DNA from: Phaseolus vulgaris
Lineage: Eukaryota > Streptophyta > Magnoliopsida > Fabales > Fabaceae
Assembly: GCF_000499845.2 (NCBI RefSeq)
Contig: NC_023759.2
Span: 41,232,672-41,296,671, forward strand
DNA length: 64,000 bases
Reading direction: 5' to 3'
The notes under the pieces were generated by a model. The model saw only the letters and a list, made by a program, of their open reading frames with translations. It searched no databases and was not told the DNA's origin. The position numbers and the translations under genes were made by a program. This document shows, one piece after another, positions 11,512-23,149 of this stretch (the stretch's first letter is position 1; each line of letters begins with the position of its first letter).

Positions 11512-11557
11512 TATGGGGGTGGCTGAAGAAGGGATAGAGGTGCAGGAAGAAGCACTC
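11512..11557 (-). repeat. Right terminal inverted repeat of the MULE
   Basis: 46 bp that match the reverse complement of 4,913-4,958 with one substitution. It is followed directly by the second copy of the target duplication at 11,558-11,566. Confidence 0.93.
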
Positions 11558-11566
11558 TATCAAACA

Positions 11567-13323
11567 TTATAATATAAGCAATATTTTAGTTTGTACAAAG
11601 TATAAAATAATTTTTTTTACATCATTAAAATTTATAATAAGTATTTACTTAATATAAATTAATACTATAATTCAAATGTATGATAAAATATCTTTAAACA
11701 TATTAATTATATTTGAAATTTATAATAAATATTTTTTATTGTATTTTTAGAGTTATTAGACTTTGATTTAGAAATAGAGATAAAAAGAGGAGATAGAGTA
11801 TTGTAAGAAAATTAGTTGCACGAGTAAAAATAAAAGACATAGGTTCAAAAAGGTTGAGAATTATTTTTTAGTTAACTATAATGTGAGAAATGTACATTTA
11901 TAGAAGAGGAAATATTAAGAATTTTAATTAAGAAAGTGATAATAAAAAAACATATTTTAATTTATAATACCGTGACAATATTATTAAGAGTTTCTCGGTT
12001 AATTAGAAGTTGTTGTTGATATAACTTTAACAATAATTTTGTATGTGTAATTTATTATTATTATCATTATTATATTATTTAATATATGATATATAGGTTA
12101 AAAGGGAGAGTTAAATAACATAATTAAGTTTGAACTTTGATTTGAATTTGAGCTAAAATGGATTTTATATTAGAGTTAAAAACAAATAGAGAAATGTGCG
12201 AAAGTTGTCAATGGAAATATAAAAAGAAAAAAAAAAATCTACTCTTCTTTTTATTCTTCAAAATCATATTTTTATTCTACCTTTCCTCACATAATAAGTT
12301 TTAGTGTCATAATTTTCATATTTCGCTCAAACGATCTAATCCAACTTGAGTGAGATGGAAATTTAAGAGTAACCATTTGGTGTAAAGTTTCATCATTCAA
12401 GTGATCAATTAATTGTTTAAGTATGTTGTTCAAGCAACAAGTAAGCATTTGATAAGGAGAATGTCACATCAATATTCTTTTCACTTGGAGTATGATCACC
12501 TCAACGATCAATAAGTTGCTTAAATGAAAAGTATGTCGCTCAAGCGACTATCAAACATTTGAGCGATGAAGGAGGTATTGACCAACCCAGTTTCTTAATG
12601 TATACTGTTCAAACGATATGTCTCTTTATTGATATGCATGTTGTGATATACTTGTTATCTTTTAGAATGTTTTACATGTGCTTATAACTTGTGATGAATA
12701 TTTTGAATTGTTACTTATGTTTAATCTTAAGGAGTATTCAAAATTTATTTTTAGTCAAATTTGAGAGCAAGTTTCTAAGGCGGAAAATTATGATGTAGAG
12801 TGTATTGAGTATCAAAACCTTCAAAGAATATTTAATTTTACTAATTCTCAAAAACATGTAAATAAGAATATTATAAGTCAAAAGTTAATGAAGACTTATT
12901 CACTGTTACTTTGATATTTTCATAGTAAGTTCAAGGAGATACTGTAACTTCTTATTAGCCACTCTACGTATTAATATTTTGATCTTATACGAGGTATTAG
13001 TGATGTACTTAATACTTAACTTTCATGAACTTGTTAAGTTTCAAATAAAATAAATAAGATTGAAAAATACAAAACTATTATTTTGATGGTATAATTTTAT
13101 GAGAAAAAGTAAAAATATAATTATTTAAGTTCTCAACTATTTATATATTAATTGTTATGACAGTATCAATAACTTACTCTTATTAGGTATGTTGCATATT
13201 TGTGGCTGTGATAAGTGTGTTGATATCCAATTGCATATACACATTCCTAATTTTTTTTTAGTTTATAAAATATCTTTTTGAAATATTATATATTTATTTT
13301 TGTTCAAATATTATAAGTTCAAT

Positions 13324-13354
<31 letters not shown>

Positions 13355-14817
13355 TAGGACATTACAGTCAGTGTAAAAACTAATAAACTTACTCTAAGTA
13401 ATAATTATTCAATAATAATATAAAACTATACAGTCTCTGTCTATTAATAATTCAAATATGTAAAAAAGTTTGTTTATTTGTTAAATGACCATTGCTAATA
13501 AGACAGTTTTGTTTCCGGTCAATATCTTACTTTTAAGTTTTTTTGTTATTATGTGCAATGATAATAATGAAACTTGAATAAAACTTCATCCTCAACCAAC
13601 CTATTCGATTTCATCTTACCTTTGAGATAAAATATTATGTCACTATGATTACCACGCTCATTAATTATACTTGTTGCTTTATTTTATTTGTGATTTGTGA
13701 TTCTCAATTGTTGTTTGGCTCCTGTTTTTTTTACTTCTAATTAAAGTTTTCTTTAAACAAAAACAAACACATATAAAGGTTTCTCTTAAATTTCCCCAAA
13801 ACTTGTAATATTCCTTAAATTTGACATGGCTTTCTTCTCATTTACTAAACTTTGAGAAAATTTTATTTGATTCTAAAAGTAAACATTATGTGAAATTTAA
13901 GATCTATTGTGTGTGTAACTATTGTTTCTCTCTGAATAACATTTACAGAATAATGCAGCAAGTTATCTGAAACCGATAATCTATGTTAATTTCAATTGTG
14001 TGGAGAAAACATTGCAAGAAGTGTTTTTTTTTTTTTTTAAATTTTATTTTATGGTGTTGGTTTTAGTGACTTGTAGCCTTATTAAATAATATGATGACAA
14101 TTTGTAATGTGTTTGTTTGTGTCTCGTTTATATTTGTCTTTCTGGGCTCTCCATTTGACTTTAAAATAGATTTCAAAAAGCACATTAAAATTTAAGAGAC
14201 TAACAAAAAATAATATGATTTTTTCAAAATAAAATCAACTAAGTTCCTAATGCTGAGAACGAGCTGGAATAATCTATTATGGTTTAAGAGTAACATGTGA
14301 TATTTGTAAGCAAACGTGGTTTCTGGACAGAATATCAATTATTTACTAATTATTAATCAATTACATGTTTTAATCTATTAAGAAAACACGTTACTCTTAT
14401 TAGAATATTCGATTAAATATAAATAAATATTCAATTATTTGGTGGTTTTAAAACAAACTTGCTTTCAGAAATAATTGATTTTAAAACAATAAATTATATG
14501 TTTATCATTTGAACCCACAAAAGTAATTAATTATACACATAAACTAACAGTGAGTATTGTCATATAAAAAGCACTATGACATTTAATTTATAGTAATAAA
14601 AATTAGTTTCAGGATAGGATATGATGAAAAAGGAAAAACCAATTCAAATATGAAACTATAATCTAACGCACACGTTATCAATAAAACTAGTGATGATATT
14701 AATTACATTACAGGTAAGTGTAAACGTGTAGTTAGATCATTGACTAAAAAATGTGCTAATATCTTATTAGAAAGTCCTAAACCAGCTTTAAATTCGGATT
14801 ATAAAGTGAATAAATTC
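11567..14817. other. AT-rich intergenic DNA with a diverged CGCTCAAGCGA repeat
   Basis: No gene is seen. At about 12,320-12,570 there are several variants of CGCTCAAACGA, GCTCAAGCGAC and TTCAAGCAAC with spacing of tens of bases. This resembles the CGCTCAAGCGA repeats I associate with phaseoloid legume retrotransposon LTRs; no LTR borders or protein remains were found beside it. A TA run occurs at 13,324-13,350. The rest is A/T-rich single-copy-looking sequence. Confidence 0.6.
13324..13350. repeat. (TA)n microsatellite
   Basis: About thirteen uninterrupted TA units. Confidence 0.9.
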
Positions 14818-14856
14818 GGCCCATTGGGCCATGTGTGTCATTAATTGAGCCCATGG
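14818..14856 (+). promoter_or_regulatory. Site II / GGCCCA promoter elements of the HR-lesion gene
   Basis: A 13 bp perfect palindrome GGCCCATTGGGCC (14,818-14,830) is followed by AGCCCATGG (14,848-14,856), about 180-210 bp upstream of the ATG at 15,031. TGGGCC/GGCCCA elements (site II, bound by TCP factors) are common in plant promoters of constitutively used genes. The role here is inferred from position. Confidence 0.55.
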
Positions 14857-15030
14857 CCGCCGAAAGAGTTGCCTAACGAGACCTTTGACTCTTTTCGCTA
14901 AAGACTATATTACCCCTAATCGACCCTTTTTTTCAATTTTGTCTTGGCTCGCTCTTTTCCCTTTCGTTCTCGCTCTGACCGGGAAAAGAAAAGAAAAGAA
15001 AACTTCTTTCTTTCTCTGTCTAAAATTTCG

Positions 15031-17852
15031 ATGGCGTTCTCTTCGTTTCTCGGCAGAGTCCTCTTCGCCTCCGTTTTTATCCTCTCTGCTTACCAAGAGT
15101 TAGTTCATATTCCTCACTCATCCTTTCCTCGCACTTCGAATCATGCATGTTCGTTAATTTTTGTTATTGCAGCAATTTATTGGTTAAGATTATGCTTTTC
15201 AACTTCTGCCGTGTTGCTTGTTGTGGTAGTTTCTCTGTTTGGATCTGTTACGTTCAATTGACTCGTCAAAACGATTCTGCAGATCTGTGTTTCACACCGT
15301 TGAAGTGCATTCAACTGATATTTTTTTCGCTTTTAGATTTTCTTTTTTAATTCTTTTTGCAATTTTCTTGTTCGTCGTAGTGTCAGATTTGTTATAGGCG
15401 AGAGTCCATTTCCTTGGTATGGTAGTTAGATCTTCTCGCATCAATTGCATTTATTGCAATTGCTACCACTGTAGTGTAGTTGCTAGCTTTGATGATTGCC
15501 GGTGTGCTTAAAAAGTCGTTTTATTACATTAACGGTTTCGGGTTTTGTCTATCTAAGTTTGACCGTGTGTTGATCTTCAAGTTAGGAATTAAGAAGTAGT
15601 GTGGGCGCAGGGTCTTTTTGCTGGTTGTTGAATAATTTGTGTGGTTGTTTCACACGCACTCTCTCTCTCTCTCTCTCTTCGTTTATAATGTGTTATTTTG
15701 AAACTGGGAAATTATTCCGAAAAAAAAAAATGTTAGCCTTATATTATTAATGTTCGATGAAAGTCGGTCAATTTTCAGTTTTCATTAAAAGAACTCATCC
15801 CTGATTTTTATTAGTGCGTATTTAAATAAATTTCTCAATAAGCACTCATCGAAAATCAATATAAGATGAAACTTTTGTCGAAAGTAAAAAAATGTTTATA
15901 CATAATTTAATTTGTAGCACTCCCTTTTGGCTTCTTCAAAAAGCTAATTTTAACATAGCATAAAATTATTTCAACTAATGATGAGATAAACTTAATTTAT
16001 TTTACCATCTTATTTTCGATGCGTACGAGTATTTCTTAAGTTTGATCTAAACATGACATAAGTCCTTGAGCTAAAAATGACTATTTGTTGGGGGTCGGGG
16101 TATATTGGTATGTAAACATGTGGTCTTAGTTAACCCTCGATCCTATCCTGTTCCTTGCTTGTTGAGGGCTAGGTGATGATGATAATTCTCTTGTATCAAG
16201 TTATGGTTCCAACAGAGATTGCATGTCTTTGTTTTGGGGTTAAGGCATAGATTGAGGGAGACAAATCTATAACACACTATTACACTAACTGAATTTCTAA
16301 TTGTCGTTGCTAGTGGACTATTACCTTCTGATTTAAGTGGAATAATGTGAATTATGCTCCTCTTTTCTTTTCTATCATTTCCCATGTTTAATTCTTATTT
16401 AGATTTGATTGTTTGCATTCATAAGAACCTGATTTATAGGATCATTTGTTATATTATTGGGCTAGTTGATAGTATTTCTTTTCAGTGTTCACTGTTTACA
16501 TCTAATCAGACATTAGAAACTGATAATTCTTTCCATTTGTCATTTTGATTCTGGAAGCACATAGCAATCAATCTTTACTTGTTTTTATTTATTTGTTTTG
16601 TACAGATTTAATGCTTACGGGGTTGATGGCGGACCCGCAGCAAAAACACTAAGACCGAAGTTTGATGCATTTGCACATCAAGTACATTCTAGAGTTGGAT
16701 TTCAACTTCCGGATATCGATGTTAGTTTCTGTCTCTTTTATTACATCATTTAAGGAAAGCATGATTAAAATACAACCAAACAGATGAACAAGTTCTTGGG
16801 TAGGAACAAAATAAGGACAAGGTGATTAAATTTAACGTGTGTGTGACATGGAGTTGAACGCTGCTTGTGAATGCGTGCATTTATCTATTATTAATTATAC
16901 GTCTAATGTCTATTTAATGGTTGATAAAACATATACATTGGTATTTAATAGTGTTTTTATTGTAACTGCGTGTGTTTAAATAAAAGTACCATTTATAGTG
17001 AACAAAGAATTAACATGTCTAGGGATTCTCATTTTGGCTTTGCACTTACTACTGCTTGACTGCTTGCAGCACTTATCCAAAATTGGGTTCTCAGCAGGCA
17101 ATAGGATTAAACAGAAAAATAGTTTAAAAAATTGGATAAATGTTCAAAAGAATGGTACAGGTGCAGGCAGGAGACGAGGAAGTTATGAAACATTGTAGTG
17201 GAAAATAATTGAGCTTTCTTGCATTGTTATAGCTGTCATGCATCTAGTGCATCCTTATATAGGCATGTTCCGTACTTCATTCAATCAACTGCTCCTTTTA
17301 GCATACATATAATGTTATTTTGTATGTAGCAGATGTATTTATATTATATGATTGATGCCATTAACAGATGAAGTTTTTAGTTGCCGGGGCTATTGCTCTC
17401 AAGGGCATTGGAGGGATTCTTTTCATACTTGGCAGCTCTTTTGGAGCTTCCCTTTTGGTTTGTAGCTTGACTTTAACCTATTAAATTGAAATTGGTTTTT
17501 CAAGTGCTCAATTTTCGAAGCCTTGGTTATTTTCTCCTTGTAGCTTTTGCATCAAATGATTACTACTCCGATACTGTATGATTTCTACAATTACGACAGC
17601 GAGGACAAGGAATTTATTCAACTTTTCATCAAATTTACTCAGGTAAGAGCAGTGCTCCTTCTTTTAGAAAGAAATTCATATGGAATGCTCAAACTAGAGC
17701 TGTATGCATGTATTGTTGCAATTTATCAAATATTGTACTCCTTGCAGAATATGGCCCTCTTCGGGGCTTTGTTGTTTTTCGTTGGGATGAAAAACTCCAT
17801 TCCTAGAAGGCAACCTAAGAAAAAGGCGGCTCCCAAAACAAAAACCTATTAG
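15031..17852 (+). CDS. HR-like lesion-inducing protein (HR_lesion, DoxX-related membrane protein)
   Basis: Five exons: 15,031-15,098, 16,606-16,720, 17,368-17,457, 17,544-17,642 and 17,748-17,852. All introns have GT-AG borders. Together they encode 158 residues, the usual length of the family (about 157). The protein starts MAFSSFLGRVLFASVFILSA, a first membrane segment, followed by YQEFNAYGVDGGPAAKTLRP across the first junction. Two hydrophobic stretches come from exon 3 and the start of exon 4 (AIALKGIGGILFILGSSFGA), and one from exon 5 (MALFGALLFFVGMK). The tail is basic (PRRQPKKKAAPKTKTY). The family (PF05514) is named for tobacco proteins whose overexpression gave hypersensitive-like lesions; the biochemical function is not established. 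Intron 1 is long (1.5 kb) and holds a CT microsatellite. The gene looks intact and is followed by a copia element 485 bp downstream. Confidence 0.95.
15659..15678. repeat. (CT)n microsatellite in intron 1 of the HR-lesion gene
   Basis: About nine to ten CT units followed by TTCG, within the 15,099-16,605 intron. Confidence 0.9.
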
Positions 17853-18331
17853 TTGCAAGGAGTTCTTGGATTGTTCCTGGTTGCTCCAGGATTTGATTTA
17901 GGTGTTTGTTTCAGAACAAATACCCCCGCCCCCATGAGTATTCAGTGTACCATCCGTAACGGATTATATTTAATTTATAATTATTTATATATGTATGTTA
18001 TTGTTTGGTTTGCTTGACATTAGGAACTATCTTTCCATAACTTGTATACGAGGAGGGAAAAAAAATATCAGAGCCTGTTCATTTAGACTTTGAGTGCCAA
18101 TTTCGTTATCTAGCAGATTTGATCGAAAGGTAAAGTCTGAGGGTTGCTATTTTGAACTAAGCTTGATTTCTCCACCTTGGTACATGGATTTGTGTTTCTT
18201 GTTTTTTATTTTATTTCTTTGGTTCTCTTGGTTTGGTGAGGAGGTTTATCTTCATTTGAATTTTTCACCTGATATGGTTAAACATAGAGAAGACGAGGCA
18301 CTACAAATTGATCGGATATCAAGGCTATGTT
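17853..18331. other. 3' flank of the HR-lesion gene
   Basis: The presumed 3' UTR and spacer up to the CAGAT target duplication of the copia element. A 95-codon open frame at 18,094-18,381 runs into the LTR, lacks an ATG start and has no recognisable domain; I do not call it a gene. Confidence 0.6.
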
Positions 18332-18336
18332 CAGAT

Positions 18337-18681
18337 TGTTGGAAAAAAAGGGGTAATTTTTCCACTAAAATAGAACACTAACAGAGCTATCCGACAAATA
18401 ATATTGAATACTATAACAAAAGAGAAAGTAACATAATACTAATAAATAGAGCGGAATAATAAAAGCGATAAAGAGGAAAAAACACACTAGAAAGTTGTTA
18501 ACGAAGTTCGGCCAATTTAGCCTAATCTTCGAACACAACCTGCTTTTATTATTATGGGAGAAGATATTACAAATTGGGATATTTTATAGTGAAGGAGGAA
18601 AGGTTAATTTATAACCCTCAAACCTCCTTTCCAAACAATGATCCCATCGATGTGGGACTTGAGATTAAGCCAAAATCAACA
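18337..18681 (-). repeat. 3' LTR of the 18-23 kb copia element
   Basis: 345 bp, TGTTGG...ATCAACA, alignable over its length with 22,793-23,144 with scattered substitutions and a small indel. Confidence 0.93.
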
Positions 18682-18700
18682 AATCTCCACCTTGGCTTAA
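18682..18700 (-). other. Polypurine tract of the 18-23 kb copia element
   Basis: Minus strand reads CCAAGGTGGAGATT directly before the 3' LTR TGTTGA. Position and composition match the plus-strand priming site of copia elements. Confidence 0.7.
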
Positions 18701-18825
18701 TTTTAAGTTCCACCTAATACAAATCTTCTCAAAACATAATAAAAACAAACTTTGCAGTGCTTCAAATTTGTGCCTCCGGACGCCAACTTCAAATGTGCAA
18801 AATATTAACCTAGTCTAAACAATGT

Positions 18826-21800
18826 TCAAACTTGGCCTTTGTAAACCACCTTGATGAGCATATTTGCAGGATTCTCCGTAGTGTGAATCTTCTGGAGAAC
18901 AATCTCCTCTTCTTCGAGAATCTCACGCACAAAGTGATAACGAACATCAATGTGCTTCGTTCGTGCATGAAAGACTTGATTCTTTGCTAAATGAATAACA
19001 CTCTGACTGTTAGAATATAACTCAAGTTGTTTCTGACCAACTCCCAAGTCTTTAAGCAACCCATGAAGCCAAATTGCTTCCTTCACAGCTTCTGTAATCG
19101 CCATATACTCTGCCTTTGTCGTAGACAAAGCCACCGTAGACTGCAAGGTAGACTTCCAACTAACTGGCGTTTTTGCTAAAGTGAACAAATAGCTAGTTGT
19201 AGACCGTTGCTTATCCAAATCACCTGCATAATCAGAATCACAATATCCAACTATGCATTGATCAAGTGATTCATCTTGCTCAAATGCCAATCTAACATCT
19301 AAGGTATTTTGGAGGTACCGTAGAATCCATCTCACAGCTTGCCAATGACCCTAGCTCGGATCATGCATGTACCTGTTAACAACACTCACAGCCTGTGAAA
19401 TATCTGGTCTCGTATACACCATTGCATACATCAAGCTTTCAACTGCATTTGCATATGGGACTTTTGCCATGTATTCTCGTTCTTCATCAGTCGTCGGAGA
19501 TAAACGGCTACTCAATTTCAAATGAGGAGCAAGTGGGGTACTTGCAAGTTTTGTATCTTCGTGTATACCAAAACGTTGTAGTACCTTCTGCAAATACTGC
19601 TTCTGTGACAACCAAAGTTTTCCCCTCTCTCTGTCCCTATTTATCTCCATGCCGAGAATCTTCTTGGCTTCCCCCAAATCCTTCATCTCGAACTCTTTAC
19701 TCAACTGAGCCTTTAACCTGTCAATCTCAACTTGGCTCTTTGCTGCAATCAGCATATCATCAACATATAAGAGTAAGTAAATGTAGGAACCATCTTGAAT
19801 TTTGCGCAAATACACACAATGATCATATTTGCTTCTCTTGTACTTCTGATCCTTCATGAACTTATCAAATCGTTGTACCACTGTCTCGGAGATTGTTTCA
19901 GTCCGTACAACGATTTGCTAAGTTTACAAACCCAAACTTCTTTACCAGCAACCTTGTATCCTTATGGTTGAGTCATATAGATTTCCTCCTCAAATCACCG
20001 TGTAGGAATATGGTCTTTACATCAAGTTGAGCTAGCTCCAAATTCAACTGTGCTACCAAGGCCAACAAAATTCGAATGGAAGAATGTTTAACAACTGGAG
20101 AAAATACCTCATTATAATCAATTCCCTCCCTCTGAGCAAAGACTTTAGCAACCAACCTTGCCTTGTAGCGAACATCTTCTTTATTAGGAAATCTTTCTTT
20201 GCAAATACCCGTTTGCACCCAATTGCTTTCTTACCTTTTGGTAATTGTGCCAGCTTCCACGTCTTGTTCTTCTTCAAAGACTCCATCTCCTCTTCCATCG
20301 CACCTGCCCAATTACCACTCTCTGAACTCAAAATGGCTTTTGGGTAAGTAGATGGAATGTCACCAACAACTGGAAGGGCATAGGCAACCATATCCATGAA
20401 ACGAGCAGACTTCTGAATATCTCGTCTCTGTCTTCTAATTGCAATTGGTGCTGATTGCTGTTGAGATTCTTGGGTAGGAACCACTTCCTCATCTGACTCT
20501 TCTTCTGCCATAGTAGAGTCACTTGTGGTATTTCGTGTTGGGATCACCACTGTCTGCTCAAACTCCACCTGCTTCCGGGCACACTCCACCTATTGCGGAG
20601 TACTATCAACTCCTTCTGGATTTACCTTCTTTAACATGACAAATTCATCAAAGGTAACATCTCTGCTGATAATCGTCTTCTTTGCCTCTAGACACCACAA
20701 ACGGTATCCCTTCACTCCAGGACTAAAACCTATGAAAAGAGCCTTATTTGCCTCTAACGGGGTTTTGCCATCTATAGCAGATGATGACAAACGATTGACG
20801 AGATGTTGAGCGTATGTCACAGCCTCAGCCCAAAACTCTTTGTCTAACTCAGCATTAGACAACATACAACGAACTTTCTCCACAAGTGTCTTGTTCATAC
20901 GCTCCGACACCCCATTATGTTGTAGTGTTTTTCTAACAGTGAAGTGCTGAACTATGCCACAATCTTGACATACATTCAGGAACAGATCACTCTTGTATTC
21001 TCCTCCATTGTCTATTCAGAGAACCTTAATCTTCCTTCCTGTCTAGTTTTCAACTTGAGCTTTCCACTTAAGGAAAATTTTAAGCACATCATTTTTGTTC
21101 TTCATAGTAAACACCCAAACTCTCCTGGAAAAATCATCCACAAAAGTGACAAAATAATGCCTACCTCTGATTGACGGAGTCTTGGCAGGTCCCCACACAT
21201 CTGAATGCACATAATCCAGAATACCCTTGGTATTGTGAATTGCAGTGCCAAACTTCACTCTTCGTTGTTTTCCCAGAATACAATGCTCACAAAATTCAAG
21301 TTTGCAAGCCTTCATACCTTTCAACAATCCCTGCTTGGTAAGAATTTGCAAGGATTTCTCTCCAGCATGTCTCAACCTCATATGCCACAACTTCGTTGCC
21401 TCGTCATCCTTCTTAGTGCTAGAAGTTGATGCCGCTACTATCCCCACCACTGTACTACCTTGATAGTAATATAGATTGTTCTTCCTCATGCCTTTCAACA
21501 TCACCAGTGCTCCTGAAGTTGCTTTAAGAATTCATCTAGCATCGTCACAACTAGGCCTTTAGATTCTAAAGCCCCCAATGAGATGAGATTCTTCTTCAAC
21601 TTTGGCACGTACTGTACATCCCGCAAAATTCTGGTGGATCCATCATGATTCCGCAGCTTGATTGAACCTATTCCAATTGTCTTACATGGATTATCATTAC
21701 CCATGTAAACAACCCCACCATCAAGTTCTTGAAATTCAAAGAACCATTCCCGAATGTGACACATATGATAGGTACAACCTGAATCCAATATCCACTCATC

Positions 21801-22082
21801 TGGATACGATGATGCTGAAAGCGAGACAATTAAAGAGATATCTGATTCCACATCACTTTTGCATTCTGCAACATTTGCATCTTGCGAAACCTTCCCTTTC
21901 TTCTACAATTTTGGACAGTCTTTCTTCCAGTGTCCTTTCTCATGACAGAAAACACACTCATCTTTGGCAACGACTCAACCTTTAGACTTAGACCTCCCTC
22001 TTCTCCCCTTTGTCTGGCTTTGTTGGCGACCTCTTGCCACCAATGCTTCTTCTGATGTCGTTGATTTGGTTTTCATCTTATC
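18826..22082 (-). pseudogene. Copia pol remains: protease, integrase, RT, RNase H
   Basis: Read on the minus strand across shifting frames. The order is zinc knuckle CVFCHEKGHWKKDC (near 21,950), protease WILDSGCTYHMC (near 21,785), GAG-pre-integrase LWHMRLRHAG, integrase core with HSDVWGPAKTPS and a DNGGEYKSDLF stretch after stops, RT with the YVDDMLIA active site (near 19,765), and RNase H with YCDSDYAGD and KTKHIDVRYHF-type motifs (19,335-18,826). Stops fall after the gag tail, in the zinc-knuckle region and in integrase. Frameshifts lie near 21,510 and between the RT fragments. It is not expressible as one polyprotein. Confidence 0.9.
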
Positions 22083-22712
22083 CTACTTTCTCAATTCATG
22101 ACTATATAAAGCAGAACAAACTGCATCTAACGACACATTCTCCTTCCTGTGAAGGAGCGTAGTCTCCAAATGTTCAAATTCACCAGGAAGAGATGATAAC
22201 AACATCAAAACCAAATCCTCATCCTCAAACTTCACATCTAAATTCAACAGGTCTGCTACTAATTGATTAAACATAGTGATGTGTGCATTCATAATAGTAC
22301 CTTGTTGGTAGTCAAATCGGAACAACCTTTTCTTCATCAGGAGCTTGTTCTGACCACTCTTCTTTAGAAACTTGTCCTCCATTGCCTTCCACAGTTTGTG
22401 TGCAGAAGTATCATTTTTTACAACATACTTTTGCTCTTTGGACAAACAATATCGAATAGTTTCGCATGCCAACCAGTTGATGATGCTCCAGTCTTTCTCC
22501 TTTACCTCTTCTGGTTTCTCTTCTTCAATAGCAATATCAAGACCCTGCTGAAAAAGAGAGTCCAAGACCTCTCCTTGCCACATGCCAAAATGTCCAGTGC
22601 CATCAAATATTTCCACCGCCAATTTCAAAGTGGACACCGGGAACCTCGACCATGATGACGAGGAGTTCGACACTCTGGATACATCCTTCGCTTCTTCTTC
22701 TTGATTTGCCAT
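22083..22712 (-). pseudogene. Copia gag (UBN2-type) ending in a premature TAG
   Basis: 209 codons from MANQEEEAKDVSRVSNSS. The body is a retrotransposon gag of the copia type (YCLSKEQKYVVKNDTSAHKL, then LLSSLPGEFEHLETTLL). It stops after SHELRK at a TAG where the same frame continues with basic residues toward the zinc knuckle. The stop therefore looks like a lesion rather than the natural gag end, since copia elements usually keep gag and pol in one frame. Confidence 0.88.
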
Positions 22713-22772
22713 TACAAGCTCAAAATATAGTATTCAATATTACAAACAATTTCAAACAATCCAAGGGTGAAC

Positions 22773-22790
22773 CTTCGGCTCTTGATACCA
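22773..22790 (-). other. Primer-binding site of the 18-23 kb copia element
   Basis: Minus strand TGGTATCAAGAGCCGAAG begins two bases after the 5' LTR. Copia elements usually carry TGGTATCAGAGC there, complementary to initiator methionine tRNA; this copy has one extra A. Confidence 0.85.
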
Positions 22791-22792
22791 CT

Positions 22793-23144
22793 TGTTGAAA
22801 AAAACGGGTAATTTCCCCACTAAAATATAACACTAACAGAGTTACCTGACAAATAATATTGAATACTATAACAAAAGAGAAAGCAACATAATACTAATAA
22901 ATAGAACGGAATAATAAAAGAGATAAAGAGGAAAAAACACACCAGAAAATTGTTAACGGATTCAGCCAATTTAGCCTAATCTCCGAGCACAGCTGAAACA
23001 ACCCGCTTTTATTATTATGGGAGAAGATATTACAAATTGTGATATTTTATAGTGAAGGAGGAAAGGTTAATTTATAATCCTTAAACCTCCTTCCCAAACA
23101 ATGAACCCACCGATGTGGGACTTGAGATTAAACCAAAATCAACA
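22793..23144 (-). repeat. 5' LTR of the 18-23 kb copia element
   Basis: 352 bp, starting TGTTGAAAAAAACGGG on the plus strand and ending AAATCAACA. It pairs with 18,337-18,681. Confidence 0.93.
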
Positions 23145-23149
23145 CAGAT

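Larger units (their letters stand above)
4913..11557. mobile_element. Complete Mutator-like DNA transposon (MULE) with two genes
   Basis: The two ends are 46 bp inverted repeats that differ at one base (4,913-4,958 and 11,512-11,557; both start GAGTGCTTCTTCCTGCACCT when read inward). They are flanked by a 9 bp duplication with one mismatch, CATCAAACA at 4,904-4,912 and TATCAAACA at 11,558-11,566. A duplication of 9-11 bp and a MULE transposase gene are the family hallmarks, and both are present. The element carries a plus-strand transposase-OTU gene (5,746-8,589) and a convergent minus-strand plant-mobile-domain gene (8,798-10,714). Dyad-repeat arrays fill the non-coding subterminal zones. 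Both genes have disabling lesions, so this copy is probably not autonomous now, although its ends are nearly intact and look fairly recent. Confidence 0.93.
18337..23144 (-). mobile_element. Ty1-copia retrotransposon, full-length but decayed
   Basis: A 4.8 kb element with LTRs at 18,337-18,681 and 22,793-23,144, beginning TGTTG and ending CAACA. It is flanked by an exact 5 bp duplication CAGAT at 18,332-18,336 and 23,145-23,149. Coding sense is the minus strand, so the right LTR is the 5' one. The primer-binding site next to it reads TGGTATCAAGAGCCGAAG, close to the usual initiator-Met tRNA site of copia elements. A purine tract CCAAGGTGGAGATT precedes the 3' LTR. Gag, protease, integrase, RT and RNase H follow in copia order. 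Several stops and frameshifts break the polyprotein, and the LTRs are roughly nine-tenths identical by eye, so the insertion is not recent. Confidence 0.95.

Noticed and set aside
14885..15261. Overlapping open frames around the HR-lesion first exon
   Set aside because: They are alternative frames of the leader, exon 1 and intron 1; the spliced gene explains the region.
18094..18381. 95-codon open frame after the HR-lesion gene
   Set aside because: No ATG at its start, runs into the copia LTR, hydrophobic composition from AT-rich DNA, no family match recognised.
19395..21463. Plus-strand open frames within the copia element
   Set aside because: They are antisense shadows of minus-strand pol; no domain content of their own.
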